DNA of 64,000 bases from CBDCWQ01 sp965223435 (GTDB lineage: Bacteria > Myxococcota > Kuafuiibacteriia > Kuafuiibacteriales > Kuafuiibacteriaceae), in NCBI GenBank assembly GCA_965223435.1, contig CBDCWQ010000013.1:21350-85349 (forward strand), written 5' to 3'. A program made the position numbers and the translations under genes. Positions 51,801 to 58,928 of the stretch are shown in pieces. Position 1 is the stretch's first letter; every line of letters starts with the position of its first letter. The notes below the pieces were generated by a model. That model made no database searches. It was not told where the DNA came from and saw only the letters and a program-made list of their open reading frames with translations.

Positions 51801-51888
51801 TGGCGCCGCGAGTTCGCAAACCAAAGCCTACCTCGGCGCGGTCAACCGCCAAGCACGACAACAAAACGCCGTTCGGCAAAGTCGATAG
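45832..51888 (+). CDS. RHS/SpvB-TcdB-like giant exported protein
   Basis: ATG 45832 has AAGGA eight bases upstream (TTG 45826 rejected). 2018 residues. Sec signal ending SSASA-QEA. N-terminal SpvB-like domain (about 40-330; TGSFQTKIPIKVPAFRGLEP, then LGLLYSSG), FG-GAP/VCBS propeller blades (about 370-660; DMNGDGLMDVMSAY, DMNGDGMGDLVYNR), TcdB-middle-like region (about 660-800), then YD/RHS repeats (about 850-1800; YDALGRLTKEI, YDSEGRLVEEIDPNSG). The RHS core ends YLGEREDRDTGLIYLNARYY...GRFISPDR and DPSG near residue 1800. The last ~210 residues differ, being Ala/Leu-rich with a hydrophobic TVLTAASTTGSATLLLKAAG stretch: a candidate effector tip. No VgrG, PAAR or obvious immunity gene is next to it. 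Confidence 0.88.
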   Translation: MYTRRIRPFAALLVGLFSTLALVSSASAQEAVDAPPDEFVTPESEAGTTTGSFQTKIPIKVPAFRGLEPSLGLLYSSGDSRNGWVGRSVQLLGASFIERRSLGRGVPNYSSSDRFYLDDQELVPYSGLGGNYGTRVQSYRRIRKDWPAADHWTVEDPNGTRRVYSPVLSSPLGVYSWALSSVERDASSSVTHRVEYTYVSLDGPSHEVYLDRISYNGTVVQFFWEARADVGLRVATGGQWIQMGHRLRSIRVGRQGKLLHVYGLRYLEAAGEGETGLAQEIALNSQSLLETVQEYGSDAVVDPTSGAISGPTHVPPVRFVWELPPAELGNYRSIHTDIPGRWGAIDLRNNGRMSIYYSDYANGDSYVLEDAGTSWHRTEGVGALIPVVDIDGDNRADTTPVPLPIDRSSDGFPFECNRLRGDIDGDGRTDMLMQPGKRFNGEDCGDYDTLVFMSKGTTYEQVAALGSMDISAGYNPVTALLADFTGDGRMELLSVPEYQNGEAYVHDFNGNGGNQSSWGKIGPGSLLYASIGIADMNGDGLMDVMSAYADGTVHIALSTGRGFKKLGSFHSDYPSHVAPSPVFFNNYRYLPRTLFTDMNGDGMGDLVYNRAGTRELRVRLSTGSGFGKERKWADLPWEIMRTTYGTGDFTGDGKQDYIFFTREGGNRFVGIESKGAASYRVQEVVNGYGGRTFVEYAPSSNWNHHTPTGAGLPPGMVFDTVRRVSTIDGRPGTPKTVKEYTYAGALYDVKERAFLGFRDVTETSVCDGEPCANVVLEYRQTFGFHDQLRRITRLDAKNTPFWQQKYHYRGHSDGQVLVSMLESVETLFFDDERSTTHEILYLYDEFGNEARTVDLGGPGPHDDRLTVSEYEHQVASNIYRVSNEVHRTVWNAGKKLAESESDYDPWGNLKRTRVLRLDDLPGGSSNTWAETQFEHGDGHGNVTAEIDPLGGRTTWKYDSSFHQYPIEEINAVGHVVQMRWDEGCGTPSFSSILSFEAGSSQPGTTTEYDSLCRASKTISPSGIERSLSYCTMDEHASNRCGDPEAQHISERIVGPLGSTLSSARFFDGQQRVWRAQKAGGHGRLIVGDLGYDARGLTAWKTELYYKGEAPQRRDYHYDALGRLTKEILPGPEVDRPERTTEHRLRTVRADANLDPSLLGRTMAYDLQIDEEGHANEIIRDVRNQVVFTHAPGVRKDERLHDALGRVTRIRQAEGVVFDYRYDSEGRLVEEIDPNSGRRWFGYDAKGRKQFEEQGGQTGDTTQRIEWDYDAIDRMTEKRVLRRQNAEEDWELESLSRLGFDAPAPDHPQSFNVGRLTSVRDLSGVVSAAYDLEGREIHRTRELSEGPLGPHSFASEYDDLGRLRSRSYDEVWVLHGLTYDEAGRTRAIPGILQDVVYSAPGRVLGYTGANGTVTQRTVDPYRGHIEHISVKNATNELVQDMHYAYRRDGLVATMFSAIDKKSWAYEYDSGKRLKVAHREEGSESFSYDALDNMVFSSKLGCYVYGTHIVEMDKETRRVQPHAVWLAGDRSYQYDAMGNMTRRGLESIAYDGENRAVRVAGARAVYDYQGQRRVYEDADGQVVYYLDHGLEVRGKNGGEATVQIRLNNHLVAKTLLRFGDGGKTELPTKDRKPVPIPKKGTPPWSKHSQPQPKLLWNHGAQGLGSTELPKNKFGHALRTQGVESAQKVKHNIKATLEETRWLHTDVLGSVRAVTGIDGKLRLTRTYEAYGDASESGEQGDLGLGYLGEREDRDTGLIYLNARYYDPAIGRFISPDRTHPLEPGVGLNRYAYAQNDPINQLDPSGLASFPFDPLEKGRTRSSSELSSFFNLAQGLSTLTPEQNSPVTDAFKKIHGLARATKGLDSAARLAATTAEDPTRENLLESTAGVAKRLSGFLPKNSPLTVPLETTLALHEANKLLKPGVDRRTGRVRLGASILKLFGSTVLTAASTTGSATLLLKAAGPVGLATQGILSAPSAGQFFVELPGTVSTVFGAASSQTKAYLGAVNRQARQQNAVRQSR

Positions 51889-52126
51889 GAAGTCCATACG
51901 GCATTGGCGAAGCCAGCTTGACGAACTTCTTGCAGAGTGAGCGACGTGAGGGCGCCGGCCACAGGCTTGTTCAGATGTGGGATGATGTCGCCCTTTATGG
52001 GGGCAGGCAGCGGGCGAAAATGGGGACCTAAGCTACGAAAAACAGCGCTGCCGAGACGGCCGCCTCACGCGTCAGAGGAGAGGCGTTTGGCATCGGTCAA
52101 ACCGTATTCTAGGGTCGCCGAAGGAC
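51889..52126. other. Gap between RHS and globin genes
   Basis: 238 bases. A second frame overlapping the RHS end continues past its stop (HWRSQLDELLAE, ending 51940) and may be a leftover of an alternative RHS tip. CGGCATTGGCGAAGCC (51899-51914) has GG/GC at -24/-12 spacing but a poor -12 box. Confidence 0.3.
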
Positions 52127-52537
52127 ATGCACAACTACACTGAGATCTTCGACAAAAGCTTTGACCGAATTATGGGCAAAGAACAAGACGCTTTTTTTGA
52201 TCGCTTCTATGCAATTTTTACGAGCAAGTCGGGCGCAATCAAAGAAAAATTCGACGCCGTGCCCCCAAACCGCCGGAAGCCCATGGTGCGCTCCTCGTTG
52301 GTTGAGCTCATGGATTACTATTGCACCCAGAAAGTCAGCGACACGATGGAGGAAATGGCGAGATACCACAGCAAGGGCGGCGCCGACATTCACCCCAAAA
52401 TGTACATGCATTGGCAGGAGAGCCTTTTGCAGGCAGTGGAAGAATTCGACCCAGAATTCTCTTCCGATGTGGATGCTGCTTGGAGAGTCATTGTTTCTCC
52501 CGGAATTGCGTTCATGATCCACAAGTGGGCTTCCTAG
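52127..52537 (+). CDS. Single-domain bacterial globin
   Basis: 136 residues from ATG 52127, with AAGGA unusually close. It fits the globin fold: FDRFYAIF in the B helix region (Phe27/Tyr28), Phe42 as probable CD1, proximal His81 in EEMARYHSKGGADI followed by the typical HPKMYMHWQESLL and a final helix AAWRVIVSPGIAFMI. Members bind haem and may store or sense O2, or detoxify NO. No signal peptide, so cytoplasmic. It is followed after 32 bases by a lipoprotein gene, with which it may be co-transcribed. Confidence 0.82.
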   Translation: MHNYTEIFDKSFDRIMGKEQDAFFDRFYAIFTSKSGAIKEKFDAVPPNRRKPMVRSSLVELMDYYCTQKVSDTMEEMARYHSKGGADIHPKMYMHWQESLLQAVEEFDPEFSSDVDAAWRVIVSPGIAFMIHKWAS

Positions 52538-52569
52538 GCCGCCCCAAAAACCAAAAGCAAAGGCGATCT

Positions 52570-55020
52570 GTGGTCAGGCACCCGGTCACTGTGGTCGTTT
52601 TGGCCCTCGGCGCGGCCCAATGCCAACAGCACCACGATAGCTCCGAGTCCCTAGACTCCGAAGAAACAGAGTTCACGACCGCGCCGACAAACCCCTCGCA
52701 ACCCAACGGACAGTCTCTTCAGCTCGGCCCCCAAGGACCGTTTCATTGGTATCCAACTTGGGTACTCGAGGGCGCACAGGGGGCAAAGCGACGGGTTGAT
52801 ACGCTGAGCAGACAAGGTGCGCTGGCTCTATTGGTGTTTGGTCCCCATGCCGGAGTGGCTCTCGGCCGACAGGGCCGAGTCGAGGTTTTTGATGGCCGAG
52901 CATGGACACGAAAAAAGACACCTTGCGGGGGCGCCTCGGGCCGCTTTGTTGCCGCTTGGGGAAGAAGCACCGATGACTTTTGGGCATCGTGTCGACACCG
53001 AGATGCTCAAATCGAAGGGCTTTACCAATACACAAAGGGACAATGGACAAAACGAGCGGATGTTGGGTGCCGAGACCTATGGAAAGCGCCCGGAGGACCG
53101 CTCTACGGTATCCAGGAAGGCAAAGTCGGAACCATAGGAAGAGGCCGCTGGGAAGAAATAGGCGTCGATGCCGAAGTGACCTTTAGAAAAGTCCATGGGA
53201 CGTCGAAAGACAATATTTGGCTCTTGGGAACGCCCCGAACAAGGGCCCTTCCTGGGGAAAAAAAGACAAACGTTCTCGCCCATTTTGATGGCCGACGCTG
53301 GACAAAGTTCCACCACGCTTCGTTTCGCCTGAGCGACGTGTGGGCCGCAAGCCCAAACGAAGCGTGGGCGGTCGGGGCGCGGGGCTCGGCCATTCGGTGG
53401 GATGGAGGGCGCTGGCGAGAAGTCGATGTTCCCACCGAAGCGAACCTGCTCCGCATCTGGGGAAACGCCGCCAATGACGTCTGGGCGGTGGGGAGCCAAA
53501 GCACGCTGCTTCACTTTGATGGCCGAGCTTGGGCCGCCGTCTCTTTGGGTGAGGCGCACACTCCAAAACCGCGGCTGAAACCTGAGTTCACGGCCATAGC
53601 CGGCCTCGGCGATCATACCCTGATCATCGCAGCATCCACGGGCGCATTTTTTCACGGGCGCATGCACCGACCCAAAAGCTGGGTGCAAGACGCCCACATC
53701 TCCGCCCAGGCCCTGGCCTTTGAAGGCAAACAATCGATGCTCGCGGGCGAGTGGGCCCACGCAAAGGAGGTCCTCAAGCGATGTGTACAAACGAAAAAGG
53801 ACCCACGTTGTGGTGAACTGCTTTCGGCCGCCTACTCACTAGGCCCTCAAAAAGACGGGCGACGCGCGATGGAGTCCCTGCGGGCAGTACAAAAACAAGC
53901 CCCCCATCGGGCGGGCACCTACCGCCTGTTGGCGGCCGCCCGTGCATCCGGGCCAGAGCCTAAGCCGTGGAACTTCTTGGAGTGGGTCTTGGATGAGGAC
54001 CGCCGCGTACTTCCGGACTCAGCCGACTATCCAGGAGCACTGTCCCAAACCTTTGAGGCCATTTTGGAGGCTCGCGCATACCTTCTCGGAGGACACATCG
54101 CTCGAGCCCGATCGACGTACAATCAGTGCATCCATCTTATGGCCTGCCCCAAGGTGCCGGGACGTCTCCTCGTCGAGTCCATTGACTCAAGGACCGGGCG
54201 CTACAGGCGAAGAAGAGGCCGGCCCACCCGGCCGCGGCCTGGCAGCTGCGGCGCGCTACCGCTCCACCCCGCTTGCCAAGAGGGCATCGACTTGATCAAA
54301 CAGCTAGAACGAGACGACGCCGTAAGGCGGCTCGCCCCCAGTGCGCGTAAAGGCTACCACGCCGATTGGCCGCTCGACATGGAGCGGACCGACTGGATTC
54401 GCTGGAAACTGAGCAAACGGCCAAACAACCGCTTTTTTCATGAGGGCGCGTGCACCGGATACTTTCGCGTGTATGCCCACACGCCCCTGACCGCCCCACC
54501 GGGGGCGGAAGTGACGCTCAAAGGACGCGGCTTTCCAACCTCAGAATCGAAGGGCTCTGGCCTCGAAATATCCCTGGGAGGCAAAATGGCAAGCTTTCAC
54601 CGCCAAAGCGCGACCCGTTTGCGCTTCACCGTACCAGGCTCTGTGCCTGGGGGCGCAATACGGGTCCGGTTCGGCGACTGCATGGCCGTATGGGCGCGCT
54701 TTTTGGTGAAAAAAGCCCCAAGCACAAAAAACACCCCGCTGGCGGCCCAATTGAAAATTCTTCCTGATGGCAGCGGCCGAGCAGCCGTCAACCAGCTCCG
54801 CGTTCGTTTTCGTTCTAGCGTCACACGCGCCAGAGTCAACGCACTGGTCAGCAAGTGGGAGGCTCAGGTGGTTCGAGCCGTTGTGCGCACGAAAACCTAT
54901 ACGCTGCACTTCAATGTTGAACCAGATTCCTTTTCAGCGCTTGAGAAACGGAGGCAACACATCGAGTCTGCCCCCGAAGTCGAGATCACCATGCTGAGTC
55001 AAATGACACGCGAGCCCTAG
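52570..55020 (+). CDS. BNR-like propeller lipoprotein with IPT and propeptide-like C-terminal domains
   Basis: The open frame overlaps the globin gene, but the product makes sense from GTG 52570 (VVRHPVTVVVLALGAAQC), a lipoprotein-like signal with an atypical lipobox (AAQC). Residues about 60-370 are a propeller with the recurrent motif DVWAVG or EAWAVG plus HFDGRAW, common in myxobacterial surface proteins. A helical TPR-like region follows (about 390-620). An IPT/TIG-like beta-sandwich covers about 650-715 (PPGAEVTLKGRGFPT). The last 85 residues (NQLRVRFRSSVTRARVNALV, YTLHFNV, LEKRRQHIESAPEVE) resemble the inhibitory propeptide of subtilases, without a protease. Function unknown. Confidence 0.75.
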   Translation: MVRHPVTVVVLALGAAQCQQHHDSSESLDSEETEFTTAPTNPSQPNGQSLQLGPQGPFHWYPTWVLEGAQGAKRRVDTLSRQGALALLVFGPHAGVALGRQGRVEVFDGRAWTRKKTPCGGASGRFVAAWGRSTDDFWASCRHRDAQIEGLYQYTKGQWTKRADVGCRDLWKAPGGPLYGIQEGKVGTIGRGRWEEIGVDAEVTFRKVHGTSKDNIWLLGTPRTRALPGEKKTNVLAHFDGRRWTKFHHASFRLSDVWAASPNEAWAVGARGSAIRWDGGRWREVDVPTEANLLRIWGNAANDVWAVGSQSTLLHFDGRAWAAVSLGEAHTPKPRLKPEFTAIAGLGDHTLIIAASTGAFFHGRMHRPKSWVQDAHISAQALAFEGKQSMLAGEWAHAKEVLKRCVQTKKDPRCGELLSAAYSLGPQKDGRRAMESLRAVQKQAPHRAGTYRLLAAARASGPEPKPWNFLEWVLDEDRRVLPDSADYPGALSQTFEAILEARAYLLGGHIARARSTYNQCIHLMACPKVPGRLLVESIDSRTGRYRRRRGRPTRPRPGSCGALPLHPACQEGIDLIKQLERDDAVRRLAPSARKGYHADWPLDMERTDWIRWKLSKRPNNRFFHEGACTGYFRVYAHTPLTAPPGAEVTLKGRGFPTSESKGSGLEISLGGKMASFHRQSATRLRFTVPGSVPGGAIRVRFGDCMAVWARFLVKKAPSTKNTPLAAQLKILPDGSGRAAVNQLRVRFRSSVTRARVNALVSKWEAQVVRAVVRTKTYTLHFNVEPDSFSALEKRRQHIESAPEVEITMLSQMTREP

Positions 55021-55268
55021 TCCCTGGTCTCACTTCAACGGCATCCGCTATCGGACGCGTGACCTTGGTCCATGCCCATTTGCCATTACGGGACGCGGGC
55101 CGAAGTGGTAAGGCTTCCACGTTCCGCAAGGCACTGCGCCACCCGGAGCAAGCCTGCGAAGTCACAGAACAACCAGGGTGTCTGACTGACACATCAGGGT
55201 GTCCGCCGGTACGGCACCCCCTGCTGTCGGATATTTGTGGTTTGCTTCAATCGCGCAAGGATCATGTT
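55021..55268. other. Upstream region of the second Cys-repeat gene
   Basis: Noncoding. GTGTCTGACTGACAC (near 55177) is a dyad, and TGTCCGCCGGTACGGCAC (55200-55217) partly matches TGTCC-N8-GGACA (8 of 10). The direct repeat CAGGGTGTC occurs 26 bases apart. These are candidate activator sites for P8. Confidence 0.35.
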
Positions 55269-55284
55269 TGGCATACGGCGTGCT
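55269..55284 (+). promoter_or_regulatory. Sigma-54 promoter (P8)
   Basis: TGGCATACGGCGTGCT has TGGCA and TGC at exact spacing and begins TGGCATAC exactly as P1, which drives the paralogous gene. Predicted start near 55295. Confidence 0.6.
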
Positions 55285-55369
55285 TTAGCGAGCACCCATG
55301 ACACGACAAACCTCGATGGGCCAAAGGCTCCAAAACACGACACCCTCACATTCTCGACGAACATCACAT

Positions 55370-57055
55370 ATGCGCGCCAAGCGAACCCATCACGGCTGCC
55401 TCCGTTTTGCGTTTGCCTCTTCGATGGCATGGGCTCTGGCCGTGGCCTGTGGGCCACAGGAAGGCGAAAATCCCACGGTTTCTGCCGAGTCCGCGTTGGT
55501 CGACGCTTCCCGTTGCGTCGGCAAAACCAAACCCGGAAGGTCCGGCTGGAAGAGATCGAAGAAGGGCGGTATCTTCCTCCATGTCGATACTTCGAAGTGT
55601 GGGTTTGAGACCACACCGATTTACCTGACTTCGCTCGTGGGAAAGGGCCGACCGACAGGCGGGAGGGGGCGCTTGATGGACGAAGGTGTCACTTCAATCC
55701 ACGCACCCACGCGGAAGGGGTTTCGCATTCACTTGCCCGGCACGACTACCCCTGCGATTGCAGAGAAACTCAAATGGCATGTGAACTGGGAGGCACTCCC
55801 CAAGGGCAAGCCCGGGAAAGCTCAGTGCGCCGGCCGAAGCAAACCCGGTCAGTGGACCGACCACAAGAAATCGATGATTCGTCTGGATATCAAGACCAAG
55901 TGTGGGTTCGATAAGGTCAAGGATCCGGTGTACTTCACTTCCCTGGTAGGCAAGGACCATGAGAGCGCTTTGGGCGAAACATCTATCTTCGCAGCAACCG
56001 AAACGGGTTTTCGGGTGTTTGTCTCGAAAAAGGGCCTGAATGCCCAGCTCGCAAGAAAACAGGGTTGGTACATCAATTGGTCCGCGTCCGAGCGTAATGC
56101 AAGGTCCGAAGAGCTGTGCTCCGGAACGGCAAAGGGTTCCAAATGGAGACGGGTCAACGCCGAGGACAACGGTTCGATGTACTACATGGACGTTGACACC
56201 ACCGGCTGCAATTTCGACTCGACGCCGATCTACATCGCTTCGGCCGGTGGACGTGGTCACCTCAGGGCTGTCGGCACAACGTCCATCCAACAAGCCTCGC
56301 GGAAGGGATTTCGAATTTATCTTAAGGGCGTAGACCCCAAGAACACCCATATCAACTGGAAAGCGTCCCCCTATCTACAACCAGAGTTTCAGTTCGACGA
56401 GACCGAAGATAGACCGATCATTCGAGGGCACGAAATGGTGCGTGCAATCGGTGTACAGAGCAATCAGCAGGTTTCATTTCAGTTTAAGAATAAGGAAACA
56501 TTCGAGACCAATGTGTTCGTAGTCAGCAAGCCTCCATACAAAATTGGTTGGCATAGGGTAAAGCTCCCCGACGGCCTGGTGGAAGTCTCCATTCAACGAG
56601 TGGGTATTGATGACTTCTTCACGCAAAAAGAAAAAGTCTTCCTGCTCGACAAGAAAAAGGCATGTCGTCGCGAGACGGTCAAGTTGCGAAACGAAGAACT
56701 GAGGGACGGTAGGAGCACAATTGATAGTCCTCCGTTTAAGAACGCAAAGGGTGATCGCAAGGTCATTTGGGTTTGGTCCGAGCTCGAGGTTTCACTCCCG
56801 ACGACGGAAGCGGTGGATCATTCGTTGAGCGTCTTCCTCAAGTCCCGGGAGTTCGACTCGGCACGTGAGGAGTTTCCGGTCTACCCGCATTTTGACGACC
56901 CGACCCACAGCCCACTCTTGATCGAGCGTACCTTCGAACCATTCCAAGAGATACCTGAGGGTGGCGTCTGGCAACTCGACGTAGGCAATTATACCGATGA
57001 TACGGGCACCCTGGACAGCTGGACCCTGGAACTCACCTCCTGCGGCTCTTCATGA
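55370..57055 (+). CDS. Lipoprotein with triplicated Cys repeat and P-domain
   Basis: The frame is open from ATG 55298, three bases past the P8 start. ATG 55370 gives a compact signal (MRAKRTHHGCLRFAFASSMA, lipobox AVAC-GPQ) and is preferred, although no Shine-Dalgarno is visible. Three repeats of about 100 residues start at C-x-G near residues 48, 152 and 250 (RCVGKTKPG, QCAGRSKPG, LCSGTAKG), each with Trp, VDTSKCGF-like, TSL-x-G-like, SI-x-A/Q, GFRI/V and W-x-I/V-N-W. They match the three repeats at the N-terminus of the lipoprotein at 19956. The C-terminal 130 residues are a proprotein-convertase P-domain (GGVWQLDVGNYTDDTGTLDS). Binding partner unknown. Confidence 0.82.
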   Translation: MRAKRTHHGCLRFAFASSMAWALAVACGPQEGENPTVSAESALVDASRCVGKTKPGRSGWKRSKKGGIFLHVDTSKCGFETTPIYLTSLVGKGRPTGGRGRLMDEGVTSIHAPTRKGFRIHLPGTTTPAIAEKLKWHVNWEALPKGKPGKAQCAGRSKPGQWTDHKKSMIRLDIKTKCGFDKVKDPVYFTSLVGKDHESALGETSIFAATETGFRVFVSKKGLNAQLARKQGWYINWSASERNARSEELCSGTAKGSKWRRVNAEDNGSMYYMDVDTTGCNFDSTPIYIASAGGRGHLRAVGTTSIQQASRKGFRIYLKGVDPKNTHINWKASPYLQPEFQFDETEDRPIIRGHEMVRAIGVQSNQQVSFQFKNKETFETNVFVVSKPPYKIGWHRVKLPDGLVEVSIQRVGIDDFFTQKEKVFLLDKKKACRRETVKLRNEELRDGRSTIDSPPFKNAKGDRKVIWVWSELEVSLPTTEAVDHSLSVFLKSREFDSAREEFPVYPHFDDPTHSPLLIERTFEPFQEIPEGGVWQLDVGNYTDDTGTLDSWTLELTSCGSS

Positions 57056-57082
57056 CAGACAGACCGCTGAAAAATCTCCTGC

Positions 57083-57112
57083 TCTCGTGCGCGTTCCCGG
57101 GCGCGCACGAGA
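57083..57112. terminator. Strong hairpin after the P-domain lipoprotein gene
   Basis: TCTCGTGCGCG and CGCGCACGAGA form perfect 11-bp arms around an 8-base loop, 25 bases after the stop. No T-tract follows directly; CTTTTT occurs 30 bases later after TCGC-TTC-GCGA. Probably a transcript end or barrier before pgm. Confidence 0.4.
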
Positions 57113-57190
57113 ACGGGGTGCGGAAACATCGCTTCGCGACTTTTTCAGTCACCTGCTAGACACGCCCTAAATGATCTGTCAAAACGGGCC

Positions 57191-58852
57191 ATGCCCCTGC
57201 ACTCTATGGCCGGCAAACCGGCTCCGCGTTCGTTCTTGATCGAACCCGATCAGCTTCTGACTGCCTACAAAGACCGCTCGCCCAACCCGGACACACCTGA
57301 AGAGCGGGTGCAGTTTGGTACGTCGGGGCATCGCGGTTCTTCGCTCAAGAAGAGCTTCAACGAGGCGCACATCCTGGCCGTGACCCAGGCACTCTGCGAG
57401 CATCGTCAAGAGCGCAACATCGATGGTCCGCTGTTCCTCGTCATGGATACCCATGCCCTCTCGGAGCCAGCGCTTTTCACCGCTTTGGGTGTTTTGGCTG
57501 CAAACGGGGTCGACGTCATGCTCGACGCGAAGGATCGCTACGTGCCCACGCCAGCGCTCTCCCACGCCATACTTGCGCACAACCGGGGAAGAACGGCTGG
57601 TTTTGCGGATGGCGTCGTGATGACACCTTCTCATAATCCTCCAAGCGACGGAGGCTTCAAGTACAATCCCCCACATGGAGGTCCCGCGGGTGCCTCCGTC
57701 ACGTCGAAAATAGAAACCCGGGCCAATGAACTTTTGAAACGCTCAAAAGAGATACCGCGCAAGACCCGCGAGCAAGCCCTCGCGGCACCAACCACACGAC
57801 GCTATGACTTTGTCACGCCCTACATCGACGACCTCAAAAACATCGTCGACCTCGGCGCGATCTCGAAGGCCGGGCTCAAAATGGGCGTCGATCCGCTTGG
57901 CGGCGCAGGAGTCTCCTTTTGGGGGCCCATCGCCGAACGCTACCAGCTTGACATCACGGTGGTAAACGATTCTGTGGATCCGACCTTCTCCTTCATGTGC
58001 GTCGACCACGACGGCAAGATTCGTATGGATTGCTCTTCGCCCTATGCGATGGCTGGCTTGGTAGCCCTCAAGGAGCATTACGATATCGCATTTGGAAACG
58101 ATGCAGACGGCGATCGTCACGGCATTGTGACCAAGAGTTCAGGCCTTCTGAATCCCAATCACTATCTCTCTGTTGCGGCTTGGTATCTGCTCAAGAACCG
58201 TCCCGACTGGAGCCCAAGCGCTTCGGTAGGCAAGACCTTGGTGACCAGTTCGATGATCGATCGCGTTGTCGAAAACTGCGGTCGGCAGCTGTACGAGGTC
58301 CCGGTGGGCTTCAAATGGTTCGTGGATGCGCTTCATAGCGGACGCTGCGTTCTCGGCTGCGAAGAAAGTGCGGGTGCATCCTTTCTTCGAAACGATGGCA
58401 CCGTGTGGAGCACAGACAAAGATGGCATCATCCTTGCGCTCCTTGCCGCCGAAATCACTGCAAAATGTGACCGCGATCCTGGGGAAATCTATCAGACCCT
58501 GACCCAAGAATTCGGAGCGCCCATCTATGCCCGCATCGACGCACCGGCGTCGCCGGCTCAAAAGAAGGTACTCAAGGCGCTTTCGCCGAATGACCTCAGG
58601 CTCACAGAGCTCGCCGGCGAACCGGTCCAGCACACGCTGACCGAAGCACCAGGAAACGGGGCCGCGGTCGGTGGACTGAAGGTTATGGCGAAGAACGGTT
58701 GGTTCGCGGCCCGGCCTTCCGGGACTGAAGACATCTACAAGATTTACGCGGAGAGCTTTATCGATTCTGCCCACCTTAGGCAGATCCAAAACGATGCCAA
58801 GCAGATCGTAAGTGGCGCCTTCGCCGCGGCCGGCATCGAGGCAAACGTTTGA
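57191..58852 (+). CDS. pgm: Phosphoglucomutase, alpha-D-glucose phosphate-specific
   Basis: 553 residues, close to the 546-residue E. coli enzyme. It interconverts glucose 1-phosphate and glucose 6-phosphate through a phosphoserine in the cytoplasm. All four active-site loops are visible: catalytic Ser147 in TPSHNP, Mg-binding DADGD (304-308), sugar loop GCEESAGAS (389-397) and phosphate loop RPSGTED (508-514); substrate arginines lie in TSGHRG (44-49). ATG 57191 has only a weak GGG upstream; ATG 57206 is possible. It links glycogen, trehalose and envelope polysaccharide synthesis to glycolysis. The next gene starts 77 bases downstream. Confidence 0.95.
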   Translation: MPLHSMAGKPAPRSFLIEPDQLLTAYKDRSPNPDTPEERVQFGTSGHRGSSLKKSFNEAHILAVTQALCEHRQERNIDGPLFLVMDTHALSEPALFTALGVLAANGVDVMLDAKDRYVPTPALSHAILAHNRGRTAGFADGVVMTPSHNPPSDGGFKYNPPHGGPAGASVTSKIETRANELLKRSKEIPRKTREQALAAPTTRRYDFVTPYIDDLKNIVDLGAISKAGLKMGVDPLGGAGVSFWGPIAERYQLDITVVNDSVDPTFSFMCVDHDGKIRMDCSSPYAMAGLVALKEHYDIAFGNDADGDRHGIVTKSSGLLNPNHYLSVAAWYLLKNRPDWSPSASVGKTLVTSSMIDRVVENCGRQLYEVPVGFKWFVDALHSGRCVLGCEESAGASFLRNDGTVWSTDKDGIILALLAAEITAKCDRDPGEIYQTLTQEFGAPIYARIDAPASPAQKKVLKALSPNDLRLTELAGEPVQHTLTEAPGNGAAVGGLKVMAKNGWFAARPSGTEDIYKIYAESFIDSAHLRQIQNDAKQIVSGAFAAAGIEANV

Positions 58853-58928
58853 GCTTTTCGCAGATTCGGCGACCGACCCTCGCTTGACACTCGCTCTGGG
58901 GTTGTCGAAGACAAGGGCGACCTCCACC

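Noticed and set aside
51937..52143. 68-residue frame between RHS and globin
   Set aside because: Arg/Pro-rich, overlaps the globin start and has no immunity-protein features.
52127..52537. Globin as RHS immunity protein
   Set aside because: It has the conserved globin His and helices; position alone is not evidence for immunity.
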